The position numbers and the translations under genes were made by a program. Shown here piece by piece: positions 54,449 to 63,716 of a DNA stretch of 64,000 nucleotides (positions are counted from its first letter, which is position 1; each line of letters begins with the position of its first letter). The notes beneath the pieces were generated by a model. That model was not told the origin of the DNA. It ran no database searches and saw only the letters and a program-made list of their open reading frames with translations. Source of the stretch: Ga0077555 sp963761475 (GTDB lineage: Bacteria; Pseudomonadota; Alphaproteobacteria; Rhizobiales; Hyphomicrobiaceae); the NCBI GenBank assembly GCA_963761475.1, contig CAVXGT010000014.1:1-64000 (forward strand). Reading direction: 5' to 3'.

Positions 54449-54777
54449 GAAAGGCTCCTTGGTTTCAGTTTGAGGAAATCTCGTGTGTCGCGTCGGCCGG
54501 CACGCCAGTCCCATCGCAATCTGGTCGTCGACGCTGCCGGCTCGCTCCTGCGGCAACTTAGACCGGCTGGCGGCCGTGGCCAATACCTTAGTGCAGCAGT
54601 CGGCCAATCCGCGAAATGGCGCCATCGTGTTCTTGGGCCTGACGTCTGGAGGAGTGGTCTGCGGCAGCGATGGCACGCAGCACGGGGCAATGCGCACAGG
54701 GCATGCAAAAACTCCGGATGCCGCTTTCGCCGCACCATGAACTCGGCTAGTGGTAGCGCGCGTTCACGGGGTAGCCA
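54449..54777. other. Intergenic stretch of about 330 bases, no gene seen
   Basis: Divergent region between the peroxiredoxin and OpgC genes. It must hold promoters for both but no clear -35/-10 pair was found. Reading frames inside look like shadows. Confidence 0.45.
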
Positions 54778-55860
54778 ATGCTGCGGCAAGTCAATGCGAT
54801 CGATTTCTGGCGGGGCTACGCGCTGATCGCGATTTTCATCAATCACATCCCATATAATTTTTATGAGCGCTTCACCCACAAGAACGTCTCGCTGTCGGAT
54901 TCAGCGGAGCTGTTCGTGTTCCTGGCCGGTTGGTCGCTGCGCCATATCGTTGGCCCCGCCGACGATCCGCGCCCCGTCCAGCACGTCCTGTTCCGTGTCA
55001 TGGGGCGCGCCGTGACCCTATATGTGGCGCAGATGGCGATCGCGCTGATCGCCATCGCCATGCTGGCGGCTGCCGCGCTGGTTCTGGCCAATCCCCTGTT
55101 TCTCGAGTGGCATAACGCTGCGGCCGTTTTCTACGATCCCGTCCGCGCTCATATCGGCATGGCCCTGCTGAGCCACCAGCTCGGCTACTTTGATATCCTG
55201 CCGCTCTATGTCGTGTTGATGCTGGTGGTGGCACCGATCGTCGCCGTGTTCCATCGCGTCGCCCCGTCCTGGCTGCTGCCAGTATCGTTCGCGATCTACC
55301 TCACCAGCGTCGTCTTCGGATTGACGGTGAAGACTTGGCCGACCAAGGGCCAGTGGTTCTTCAATCCCCTTTGCTGGCAGCTCATCTTCATTCTCGGCTT
55401 TGCCATGAGCCGCGAGCGCGGCCCCGGCGTCTGGGTGCGCCGTAACTTGGGGACCCTGCGCCTCATCTGCTGGCCGATCGTCATTGGCCTTGCAATCATG
55501 AGCTGGTTCAACCTGTGGTGGGATCCGACCAAGGTGCCCGAGCCCCGGCTGCTGTTCCTGCTCGGCAAGACCTTCGTGACGCCGATCCGGTTGATCCAGT
55601 TCATCGCGCTTCTGATCGTAATGTCGGCAGCCTATCCCTACATCGTGCGATGGTTACCGCGGCTGGTTGCCTTCTGCGCGGCTCTCGGTCGAAATTCACT
55701 GCCTGTGTTCTGCGTCGGCTCCCTGTTAAGCCTCAGCGGACAAATCATACGCTCCGCCGCAGGCGCGAGCGTTATCTTGGACACGCTCCTCGTTGGTACA
55801 GGAATCATAGTGCTATGGCTGGTGGCATGGCTGGCGGAATGGCGCGACCGCATCACTTGA
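54778..55860 (+). CDS. OpgC-family membrane protein (probable glucan modification acyltransferase)
   Basis: 360 residues with about ten membrane segments. It opens NAIDFWRGYALIAIFINHIPYN, the OpgC family signature with conserved Asp, Arg and His. A further family feature is SAELFVFLAGWSLRHI. OpgC adds succinyl groups to osmoregulated periplasmic or cyclic glucans in E. coli and Brucella relatives. No opgG or opgH gene is near. An SGNH-like protein gene overlaps its end, and acyltransferases are often paired with such hydrolases. Confidence 0.88.
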   Translation: MLRQVNAIDFWRGYALIAIFINHIPYNFYERFTHKNVSLSDSAELFVFLAGWSLRHIVGPADDPRPVQHVLFRVMGRAVTLYVAQMAIALIAIAMLAAAALVLANPLFLEWHNAAAVFYDPVRAHIGMALLSHQLGYFDILPLYVVLMLVVAPIVAVFHRVAPSWLLPVSFAIYLTSVVFGLTVKTWPTKGQWFFNPLCWQLIFILGFAMSRERGPGVWVRRNLGTLRLICWPIVIGLAIMSWFNLWWDPTKVPEPRLLFLLGKTFVTPIRLIQFIALLIVMSAAYPYIVRWLPRLVAFCAALGRNSLPVFCVGSLLSLSGQIIRSAAGASVILDTLLVGTGIIVLWLVAWLAEWRDRIT

Positions 55861-56693
55861 GCGCCCCGCGTCTCGCGATCATCGTCACGGCGGTCCTTGC
55901 GGCTGCAGGACTGGCGTCGGCTGCACGCGCCGAGCAGAAGCGGGACGTACCCCAGGCCTGTCTTGATATCAGCGAGGCCAATCGCACCTCGGCAGGTTTG
56001 CCGAACACGGCCCGCGCCTTGCGCGAGCGCAAGCGTATCAAGGTGCTGGCGATCGGCACCACGCCGCTCAGTCAGCGCGAGCAGGAAAGCGGCATCTACG
56101 CCCTCGTCGAGACCTTCCTGGAGAACGCGTTCAAGGGGCTCGATGTCGAGATCATCGATCGCGGCGTCTCCGGCGAACTCGTCCGCGACGCTCGGGCCCG
56201 CATTCCCAATGAAGTCGCCATAAACAGCCCTGATGTGGTCTTTTGGCAGGTCGGCGTCGCCGACGGCATCGCCCGCACGCCGCCCGACGAACTCAAGGCT
56301 GCGTTGGACGCGACCATTACCTGGCTCAAGGAGCACAATGTCGACGTTGTGCTGATCGGCATGCGCTACGTCAGAAGCCTGGCGCGCGACCAGCACTATC
56401 GCGAGATCCGCCAAGTGATCCGCGAAACACAGCGCCAGTTCGGCATTCTCAAGGTCGGTCACTACGAGGCGGTCGAAGCGCTCGACCGGATCCGGGCGAC
56501 CCCCGGCAGCGAGCGCGACCTCGTAAACACCGGCTCGCTGTGCGCCGCCGACTTCATCAGTCGGGCGCTTGCCGCCAAGCTTTTTGTCAAGCCCGCCGAG
56601 CGACCACGACTGCCGGGCGTTGGCGGGCCCCTGCCGACAGCTCCATCAGCGGGTGAGACAGCTCCACCGCCGCCGCCCGCCCCCGGAAAATAG
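55839..56693 (+). CDS. SGNH/GDSL-type hydrolase-like secreted protein
   Basis: About 284 residues. The N-terminus MARPHHLSAPRLAIIVTAVL is a signal peptide, cleaved near ARAEQ. The mature domain resembles SGNH hydrolases: KVLAIGTTPLSQREQESG in place of GDSL, IIDRGVSGELVRDARARI with the Gly, PDVVFWQVGVADGI in place of GxN, and a C-terminal Pro-rich tail. The Ser nucleophile is not obvious in the first block, so it may be a non-catalytic or divergent member. It overlaps the end of the opgC gene by 22 bases. ATGs at 55815 and 55827 would give slightly longer forms. Confidence 0.75.
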   Translation: MARPHHLSAPRLAIIVTAVLAAAGLASAARAEQKRDVPQACLDISEANRTSAGLPNTARALRERKRIKVLAIGTTPLSQREQESGIYALVETFLENAFKGLDVEIIDRGVSGELVRDARARIPNEVAINSPDVVFWQVGVADGIARTPPDELKAALDATITWLKEHNVDVVLIGMRYVRSLARDQHYREIRQVIRETQRQFGILKVGHYEAVEALDRIRATPGSERDLVNTGSLCAADFISRALAAKLFVKPAERPRLPGVGGPLPTAPSAGETAPPPPPAPGK

Positions 56694-56890
56694 ACCGGTA
56701 GTGTATGGCCAAGCCTGCCTCGTGATGCGAAGTGCCGCCGGCCCGACCCGCCTGCCAGACTACGCGCAAGTGAATTGTGGGCATTGACCCGGCGGCGATA
56801 ACGCTGTGCATTTAAACTATTTGCAGGCAATCATCTTATTCTCTACTTGTAGTCTTAGCGTGTGTGAGCGTCTGACGGGGGCTCCTTGTA

Positions 56891-57904
56891 ATGTATCGTC
56901 TGGTCGGCGGCGTGTTGGCGTTGCTGGCGACGTGCTTGGCGGCACGTGCCGAGAGCGTGATCGTTTGGGATCGTCTGCCCTCAGCTACCCTCGGTCGCCC
57001 GTTCCCTTTTCATGTCTATCTGCCGGATGGCTACGGTAATGGCGAGTTGCGCTATACCGTGCTCTATCTGCTGCACGGTGCCGGCGGCGACGAGACCAGC
57101 TGGACGAAGTCCGGGGCCATCAAGGCCACCGCCGATCGCCTGATCGCGCAAGGCGCAATCCCGCCGGCCATCATCGTCATGCCCGGGTGCCGCGGCTGCT
57201 GGTGGGTCGACGGCAAGCAGGACAAGGCCGAGACCGCCTTTTGGCGCGAATTGGTGCCAGCCATCCAACGCCGCTATCGGACCGTGCCGGGACGCCAGGG
57301 GCGTGTGGTTGCGGGCTTGTCGGCGGGCGGCTATGGGGCCGTGCGCTTCGGTCTGCGCTACGCCGACCGGATCGCCGCCGTCGCCGCCTTGAGTCCGGCC
57401 GTCTACGCTAACGAGCCCCCCGCCATTTCGTCGGCCCGCTTCCAGCCGCCCTTTCGCAGGCCCGACGGCTCCTTCGATGACGCCATGTGGCAGTCGCAAA
57501 ACTATTCGGCCTACATGGACGCCTATGTCCGCCAGCCCCACCGTGTGCCGTTCTATCTGGTCTCCGGCGACAACGACGCCTACGGCATCGCCTTTGAAAC
57601 CATGACTTTGTTCCGCAAACTCTACGAGCACCAGCCGAAGGCGGCGGAGCTGCGCATCGTTGATGGAGACCACTCCTGGGATATCTGGACCCGGGCCATT
57701 GATGGCGCCATGCGCTACGTGTTCCGTTTCGCAGCCAAGCCGAGCCCGGTGCTCGTTGCCAACCACCCGGCCCCGGCTGGTCCGCATCGCTCCACGCCCA
57801 ACATGGCGGGCGCGGTGCGCGAGATGGAGGCCGCCTCAAATACCGTGGCCCGCAACATGCCTCTGCTTGGTTTTGGCTCCCCGTCGTGGTTGGCGGCGCC
57901 CTGA
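56891..57904 (+). CDS. Putative esterase (esterase D/tributyrin esterase-like), exported
   Basis: 337 residues with a signal peptide (YRLVGGVLALLATCLAAR, cleaved near ARAES). The esterase domain has LYLLHGAGGDETSW, the oxyanion-hole region, AGLSAGGYGAVRFGLRYADR with nucleophile Ser, VSGDNDAYGI with the Asp region, and RIVDGDHSWDIW with the catalytic His. A cysteine-containing CRGCWW loop is unusual. It follows the SGNH gene by 197 bases on the same strand and acts in the periplasm; the ester is unknown. Confidence 0.88.
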   Translation: MYRLVGGVLALLATCLAARAESVIVWDRLPSATLGRPFPFHVYLPDGYGNGELRYTVLYLLHGAGGDETSWTKSGAIKATADRLIAQGAIPPAIIVMPGCRGCWWVDGKQDKAETAFWRELVPAIQRRYRTVPGRQGRVVAGLSAGGYGAVRFGLRYADRIAAVAALSPAVYANEPPAISSARFQPPFRRPDGSFDDAMWQSQNYSAYMDAYVRQPHRVPFYLVSGDNDAYGIAFETMTLFRKLYEHQPKAAELRIVDGDHSWDIWTRAIDGAMRYVFRFAAKPSPVLVANHPAPAGPHRSTPNMAGAVREMEAASNTVARNMPLLGFGSPSWLAAP

Positions 57905-57983
57905 CGGCTGGTACGCGTCGTCGACCCGGCCCAGTCGATTGTGCGCGGGCTCGGAGAAATCGCCGGGCCGCAGCCAACGCCGC

Positions 57984-58808
57984 TCAAGCGGCAGGCGCAA
58001 TGTGGCTGGACAGGTCCTTGATCGTCGGGTTGGTGCCGTTGAGCGGATTGTCGCCATCCCAGCCGACCTTGATCTCCTGGAAGCGCGCGGCTAGCGCGTC
58101 ATAGATCATCAAGCGCCCGGCGAGGCTGTCGCCGATCCCCAGGATCTCCTTCAAGACCTCCGTCGCCTGCAGTGTCCCGATGACGCCGACGACCGCGCCG
58201 AGCACACCGACGTCGGCGCAGTTGGCGACTGTGCCTGGCGGCGGCGCGTCGGGAAATAGGCATCGGTAGCTCGGCCAAGGCTTGCCGCTGGGGGAGATCA
58301 GATGCGGCTTGAAGGTCGAGACGTACCCGTCGAAAGGGCCGACCGCCCCGAACACCAGGGTGCGCGCAGCCAGATAACATGCGTCCGACACAAGATAGCG
58401 GGTCGCGAAATTATCCGAGCCGTCAGCCACGATGTCGTAATCGCGGATGAGGTCCATGGCGTTGGTGGCATCGATCCGCGTGTTGTGCATCTCGACGCTG
58501 ACATGCGGGTTGATACGCGCGATCGTCGCCCGTACGCTTTCGACCTTGGTCGCTCCGACGTGCGCGGTGTCGTGCGCGATCTGGCGTTGCAGGTTGGAGA
58601 GCGACACCCGGTCGTCGTCGACGATGCCGAGTGTGCCGACCCCGGCAGCGGCGAGATAGACGGCCATCGGGCTGCCGAGTCCGCCCGCGCCGATCAGCAG
58701 CACCCGCGCCGCCTTGAGCTTCTGCTGGCCCTGCCCACCCACATCCTTGAGCACCAGATGGCGTCGGTAGCGCGCAATCTCGTCCGGTGAAAGTGTCGCG
58801 TCGGTCAT
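57984..58808 (-). CDS. MoeB/ThiF-family adenylyltransferase
   Basis: 274 residues. An E1-like enzyme that adenylates the C-terminal Gly-Gly of a sulfur-carrier protein (MoaD, ThiS or relative). Nucleotide motif VLLIGAGGLGSPMAVYLAAA, then DDRVSLSNLQRQIAH and NFATRYLVSDACY. The catalytic Cys lies in ANCADVGVLG and the conserved Arg/Cys segment in WPSYRCLFPDAPPPG. It lacks a C-terminal rhodanese domain. ATG 58808 (MTDATLSPDEIARYRRHLVL) fits the family N-terminus. No carrier gene is adjacent. Confidence 0.92.
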   Translation of the reverse strand: MTDATLSPDEIARYRRHLVLKDVGGQGQQKLKAARVLLIGAGGLGSPMAVYLAAAGVGTLGIVDDDRVSLSNLQRQIAHDTAHVGATKVESVRATIARINPHVSVEMHNTRIDATNAMDLIRDYDIVADGSDNFATRYLVSDACYLAARTLVFGAVGPFDGYVSTFKPHLISPSGKPWPSYRCLFPDAPPPGTVANCADVGVLGAVVGVIGTLQATEVLKEILGIGDSLAGRLMIYDALAARFQEIKVGWDGDNPLNGTNPTIKDLSSHIAPAA

Positions 58809-59106
58809 GACAGGCGATCCATGGTGCAGGGGCAGGGGCAGGGCCAGGGCCAAGCGAGGCATGCGGAGGCTGCGGATAGAGCGGGGAGGGCGCCACTTGC
58901 CCCTAGCGCCAGCATAATCCACTTACCCGTCGCCGGCACCCGTCCGGCCAACCCAGGCTGGGCGCCGGCATCAGGCCAGCCCCGAGGCTGCCGATGTACA
59001 CGCCCGCCGCCCTCAAAGTCCAGTCAGGCCCGAGCAGCCATTGACGTTGACCGGAAAGCGCAAGGGTTTGCTCGCCACGCCCGCCTCGCGGCCAGCAATT
59101 CCCCGT

Positions 59107-60354
59107 TCACGCGTGACGAACAGCCGCCACGCGATCACCAAAACCGGTCAGGATGGCGAAATTGACGAGATTGGCGGCAAGACCGGTGGCAAACGCCGGA
59201 TAATAGGAGCCCATCTGGTCGTAGATGGCGCCCGCAAGCCAGCCCCCCGTCGCCATCCCCGCAGTGCCGGTCAACAGCAGCGCCGGCATGCGCCACGCCG
59301 CCTGGCTGGCCGGAAAGATCTGTCGCGCTGTGAGCAGGTAGGCCGGGATCAGGCCGCTGAAGCCGAGCCCGAAACCGGCCGCGACCGCAAACAGCCCCGC
59401 CTCGTCCTGGGTGACCAGGAACCCCGTGACCCCCAGGGCCTGAGCGCCCGAACAGATCAGCAGGGTCATCAGCCCGCCGATACGGTCCGACAGCCAGCCC
59501 CAGAACTGCCGGCTCAGGAAGGCGCAAACCAGCAGCAGCGACAACATCGCAGCCCCCTTGGCCGGCGCCATGCCGAGGTCGCCGCAGAACGCGATGAGGT
59601 GCGCCGACGGCATCGCCATGGGAATGCAGCAGAGGAAGGAGGCAAACGCCAGCGCCACGAAGAGCACGCCCGGCGGAATGCCGAACGACGTCGCACTGGC
59701 CCGAGCGCGGCCATTGGCATTGAGGCTGCCAGGTGCAGGCGCCAGTTCCGGTGCCGCGGCCGGCGCTGGCTTGAACATAATGAGCGCGATAGGCACCACC
59801 AGGCACGTCACCAGCAGGCCGAACGACATCATCGTCTGCTGCCATCCCCACTGCGCAATGACCCGCTCGAATAGCGGCGGCCAGAACGCGCCAGCCGCAT
59901 ACTGGCCGCTGGCGATCAGAGCCAGCGCGGTGCCGCGGCGCGCCTCGAACCAGCGGGAGACGTAGACATAGAGCGGCGCGTTGATCGCCCCGTTGCCGAG
60001 CAAGCCAATGAAAAGGCCGTGTCCGAGGAAGAGTTGCCAAGCTGCCCCGAATGACGAGAGAACGAGCCCGACCCCCACCATCAGCCCGCCGAACATGATG
60101 GTCGCCCGCAAGCCAATCCGTTCGGCGACAAGCCCCATGGCCAGTCCCCCGACCCCGGTCCCGAGCCAGGCCAGTGCATTGGCACCCGATGGAATGGAGC
60201 GCTGTCCGCCGAGCTCGGCCGCAATCGTCTTGAGTGAAACCGTCACCACGTAGGGCGAGCCGAACGCAATCGACAGCACCAGCAAGGCGGCAACCGCAAT
60301 GGTCCAGGCCTCTCGACTGTCGACGCCTCTGGTCATGGACGCAGCCCCTGTCAT
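59107..60354 (-). CDS. MFS transporter (OFA-like)
   Basis: 415 residues with twelve predicted membrane segments in two halves. The first half includes GLVAERIGLRATIMFGG, the loop 2-3 motif, and the second half GWLSDRIGGLMTLLICSG. Central linker residues about 195-230 are Pro/Ala-rich. It resembles monocarboxylate/oxalate-formate antiporter type MFS proteins. The substrate is unknown. Start ATG 60354 or 60336, the latter with AGGGG before it. Confidence 0.9.
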   Translation of the reverse strand: MTGAASMTRGVDSREAWTIAVAALLVLSIAFGSPYVVTVSLKTIAAELGGQRSIPSGANALAWLGTGVGGLAMGLVAERIGLRATIMFGGLMVGVGLVLSSFGAAWQLFLGHGLFIGLLGNGAINAPLYVYVSRWFEARRGTALALIASGQYAAGAFWPPLFERVIAQWGWQQTMMSFGLLVTCLVVPIALIMFKPAPAAAPELAPAPGSLNANGRARASATSFGIPPGVLFVALAFASFLCCIPMAMPSAHLIAFCGDLGMAPAKGAAMLSLLLVCAFLSRQFWGWLSDRIGGLMTLLICSGAQALGVTGFLVTQDEAGLFAVAAGFGLGFSGLIPAYLLTARQIFPASQAAWRMPALLLTGTAGMATGGWLAGAIYDQMGSYYPAFATGLAANLVNFAILTGFGDRVAAVRHA

Positions 60355-60636
60355 GCTTCAAGCCGCAGCACTGTCAGTGTGTCATCCCGTCCGTGGCCAA
60401 AGCAAGGACGTCGACCGTCCGGTTTTGCCCATGTGTGGCTCATTAACCGCCACGACAGGTGGCAACGTACCAGACGATAAACCCTGCCACATGTTAGCCT
60501 TATGCTTCGCTCAGGTTCTACCTAGAATACAGGGGCGGCTCGGGTCCATGTGCTCATTTGGCGTGGGTGGATTGGGCGCTGCCGGGACGCGCGCAAACGA
60601 GCCTCTCTCCCTCATAAGACGAGCAAGAACAAGCAG

Positions 60637-61569
60637 ATGCGCAACACCATTGCGGTGATGAATACAAAAGGCGGAGTCGGCAAGTCGACGATCGTGCTGT
60701 CGCTCGCAGAAACGCTGGCCACGTTTCACGGCAAAAATGTGCTGGTGCTGGATTCCGATGCCCAGGCCAGCGCCAGCTCGATGCTGATGCCAACGACCAC
60801 CTTGCGCCAGTTGCAGGGTGAAGGCCTCACCATCGTGGACTATCTCGTGCAATCCGTCCTGCGCAACAAGGCCGCCGAGTGGACCGACTATGTCGTCGGC
60901 GGCGTCTCCGACGTCGATGACGCCAAATCGGTCTATTTGATGCCGAGTGACATGCAACTGACGCTGTTCGAGCGCGAGGTCTCGAAGGAGGATCTGCACG
61001 CCCGCTTGCGCACCACCATCGGCGGGTTGCTGAGCCGCGCGCGCATCGTCTTCGACGTCGTCCTGATCGATTGCCCGCCGGGTCTTTCCGTGCTGACGGA
61101 AAGTTGGCTGCGCGAGGCCGATTACCACCTGTCCCCGACCAAGGCCGACTACATCTCGGTATGTGGGCTCGACGTCTTCCGCCGCTTCCAGGCGCTCAAT
61201 CCCGAAATGGGATTTGCCGAGAACCTGGGCGTGGTCGTCAACATGATGGATCGCCAATCGCCGGAGGATCGTGAATACTTCCGCTGGCTTGCCGAAAACC
61301 CGGAGAACCGCTGCTTCCCGCAACCCATTCCCCGTCTCGCCGGCGTCCAGAAGGCTGCGCGCTACAGTGACGAGGAGCGTTCGTTCCAGGCCAAGTATCC
61401 CGGCGAGGTCGGCGCCGCCGTCAGGAAGCTCGCCGAGGAGGTGCTGTTACGACTGGAGGCGGTGACCGCAGACGAGCATCAAGCGCCGCCAGCCCGGCAG
61501 GTCGATGCCGGGGAAGCCGCGACAGCAGTCCAGTCGAGCGCCCGTCCCGTGCCCGCCGGTCGTCGTTGA
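60637..61569 (+). CDS. ParA-family ATPase, orphan
   Basis: 310 residues. The deviant Walker A is MNTKGGVGKSTIVLSL; LVLDSDAQASASSML and FDVVLIDCPPGLSVLTESWL provide the other nucleotide motifs. ParA ATPases position chromosomes, plasmids or protein assemblies. There is no parB or parS next to it, so it may position something other than DNA. The C-terminal 35 residues are Ala/Gln-rich. ATG 60637 starts the conserved region; in-frame upstream sequence to 60550 is Arg-rich and unlikely. Confidence 0.9.
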   Translation: MRNTIAVMNTKGGVGKSTIVLSLAETLATFHGKNVLVLDSDAQASASSMLMPTTTLRQLQGEGLTIVDYLVQSVLRNKAAEWTDYVVGGVSDVDDAKSVYLMPSDMQLTLFEREVSKEDLHARLRTTIGGLLSRARIVFDVVLIDCPPGLSVLTESWLREADYHLSPTKADYISVCGLDVFRRFQALNPEMGFAENLGVVVNMMDRQSPEDREYFRWLAENPENRCFPQPIPRLAGVQKAARYSDEERSFQAKYPGEVGAAVRKLAEEVLLRLEAVTADEHQAPPARQVDAGEAATAVQSSARPVPAGRR

Positions 61570-61976
61570 AGCAACGGCTGAGATCCAGGTACGGTCGTCA
61601 AGTCGGCAACATCAGTCAATGAGATTGGAGGCCGCGCAGACGCGTTGCCAAGGTGCCGCGCGGCTGCAGACGACGTCAGGATGATTGTGGATCAAAGGAC
61701 AGGAGGGTACGGCGCGTTCAGCATCCCGCGTCAGCGCTTCTGCGCGATCCAGTCATCTTGGAATTGCCCGCGCCCATCATGTGGTCGGAGCTGACGTCGC
61801 AACGAGTTTTTATTTGAATTTGAAGCCTTTGCACTGGCCAAGCCTGGGCAGATGGCCAGTGGACTGTTGTGGAGGGCGCCTACGTAGTGCCAACGCACTG
61901 TTCGCAAGGCCCCCAGAGCAGACCACCTGAGACGCCAACCCCTGCTCAGCGTGGTCGAATCAAGCAATCATCGAAA
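61570..61976. other. Intergenic stretch of about 400 bases, no gene seen
   Basis: Between the parA gene and the small minus-strand gene at 61977. No convincing protein or terminator. The purine-rich GGACAGGAGGG at 61698-61708 has no start codon at a fitting distance. Confidence 0.45.
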
Positions 61977-62163
61977 TTAATGGCGGCGCTTTTCACCCGC
62001 GGCCTGCAACTTCTCTATTTCTTCTTTGAGTTCTGAGTTTTTCGAGTTTCAATCGCATGATTTCGTTGTCTTTCGCAGCCGGACTGGCCGTTTCCTGCTC
62101 TATCCGGCGATCAAGAAGACGATGCTTCTCGGATAGCTCTGCCAAGTGTGACGTCAGAGACAT
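61977..62163 (-). pseudogene. YdcH/DUF465-family small protein, frameshifted
   Basis: From ATG 62163 (ACGGAG seven bases before it) the frame reads MSLTSHLAELSEKHRLLDRR, IEQETASPAAKDNEIMRLKL, EKL, the typical DUF465 opening. After AAACTC near 62034 one extra base (A) throws the frame; skipping it gives ELKEEIEKLQAAGEKRRH and a TAA at 61977-61979, the expected DUF465 ending. Read without correction it stops at 61993, 56 residues in. The coiled-coil two-helix protein would be about 61 residues. Small and easily missed. Confidence 0.72.
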
Positions 62164-62399
62164 GCGGTTCTCCGTTCGTGGTTTGCAGATAGGTTAAGTT
62201 TGCCATGATGCGATGGCGTCTGTCCACCCGCCGAGCCGCACCTGGTGATCAATCCGTTAGGCCGTCCGTTGCAAAATTAACCGATCCCGGTCAAAACGCC
62301 CGAAATTGCCGTTCTGGCGGCCTTGGGCCTGGCGAAAAATTGTTGCGCAAGGAAGATGCGACGCCTTGGCGCGCGGCTTAAGCCCGCTATAATCGCCCC

Positions 62400-62975
62400 A
62401 TGGACAAGAAAGAAACAGAAGACCTCTCCTTCCGACAGGACGAGCTCCCCGCCGACCGCACGCTTGTCGTGGTCGACGACGACAAGGCTTTCCTCCAGCG
62501 GCTCGGTCGGGCCATGGAGCAGAGGGGCTTCGAGGTGCGTCTCGGTGGTTCGGTTGCCGAGGGCCTCGACCTCATCCGCCAGTTGCCGCCCGCCTTTGCG
62601 GTCGTCGACATGCGTCTTGAGGACGGCAACGGCCTCGATGTCATCGCCGAACTCGCGCGCATTCGGCCGACGTCACGGGCGATTGTGCTGACCGGTTACG
62701 GCAATTTCGCAACGGCCGTTTCTGCGGTGAAACTCGGTGCCGTCGACTATCTGGCAAAGCCAGCCGACGCTGATGAGGTGACTGACGCCCTTCTGGCGCC
62801 GGCCAACGAGAAGGCGCAGCCGCCGGAAAACCCGATGTCGGCCGACCGTGTGCGCTGGGAGCACATCCAGCGCGTCTACGAACTGTGCAACCGCAATGTC
62901 TCCGAGACGGCGCGGCGCCTCAACATGCATCGCCGTACGCTGCAGCGCATTCTGGCAAAGCGCGCACCAAAGTGA
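62400..62975 (+). CDS. regA: Response regulator of the ActR/PrrA/RegA family
   Basis: 191 residues. The receiver domain (about 20-125) has acidic residues LVVVDDDKAF, phosphorylated Asp in FAVVDMRLEDGNG, the Thr in VLTGYGNF and the Lys in YLAKPADADE. The C-terminal Fis-type helix-turn-helix is NVSETARRLNMHRRTLQRIL, almost identical in all RegA/ActR/PrrA proteins. It controls redox-dependent genes (respiration, nitrogen and carbon fixation, photosynthesis) with sensor RegB/ActS, whose gene is not in this window. Confidence 0.95.
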   Translation: MDKKETEDLSFRQDELPADRTLVVVDDDKAFLQRLGRAMEQRGFEVRLGGSVAEGLDLIRQLPPAFAVVDMRLEDGNGLDVIAELARIRPTSRAIVLTGYGNFATAVSAVKLGAVDYLAKPADADEVTDALLAPANEKAQPPENPMSADRVRWEHIQRVYELCNRNVSETARRLNMHRRTLQRILAKRAPK

Positions 62976-63207
62976 GTCCCAGGTGATCGCTAAGCGCCGG
63001 TAGCAATAGCCGGGGCCGTTGGGCCTGACGGTGCGGGCCCGCTGGCGTGCTGATCGCTAGGGAGTCGTGGGTGCGAGCTGTCGGCTCATCAGTCATAACA
63101 AAAAGAATGCGCCCCGCCGAGGCTTGCACCTGCGGGCGAGGCGATGTGGTGTTTATGGCCGCTGATGCTGCGGCACAGGAATGTAGTGAGCTCTTTTACC
63201 TGCCCGC

Positions 63208-63501
63208 CTATTCAGCGGCGTCGAGCATCTCTGACGGCGCCTGGCCGCCAAGTGGATCGACCAGCATGCCGAGCGCGTGCAGGTAGGTCTCGAGCACCGC
63301 GTCCTCTTCCTGCCGCTCCGTCTTGGAGCGCTTGCGCAGCGAGAGCACCTTCTTCATGATCTTGGGGTCGAAGCCGACGGCCTTGGCTTCGAGGAACTTC
63401 TCGCGAATGTCGGCGGTCAGCGCCTTTTTTTCTTCCTCGAGCCGCTCGATCTGCTCGATGTACTGCCGAAGTTGGTTCTGCGCGGACTGCTGCAGCGTCA
63501 T
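63208..63501 (-). CDS. gapR: GapR-family nucleoid protein (DUF2312)
   Basis: 97 residues. Its sequence (LRQYIEQIERLEEEKKALTA; DIREKFLEAKAVGFDPKIM; KVLSLRKRSKTERQEEDAVL) matches GapR of Caulobacter, a DNA-binding protein that encircles overtwisted AT-rich DNA and supports replication and topoisomerase action. ATG 63501 starts the family N-terminus (MTLQQSAQNQ). Found across alphaproteobacteria, usually essential or important. Confidence 0.93.
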   Translation of the reverse strand: MTLQQSAQNQLRQYIEQIERLEEEKKALTADIREKFLEAKAVGFDPKIMKKVLSLRKRSKTERQEEDAVLETYLHALGMLVDPLGGQAPSEMLDAAE

Positions 63502-63716
63502 GGTGGTCGCCCCCGTTGCATATGATGCGCTGCACGGTACCGAGGTCTTGCGGCAGTTCAAGGGCTGGGTCGCCTCTGTGCTTGCAATCCACACGCCCTC
63601 CACTGGCACACAGCTTCTTCCTTGACACGACGGCCATGAAGCGCAGCGATTCGCCATGAGTGTTTGTGTGGTTGACCGGCCGCGCGCGACCGCGTGGCCC
63701 ATCAGGAGACTGAAGC

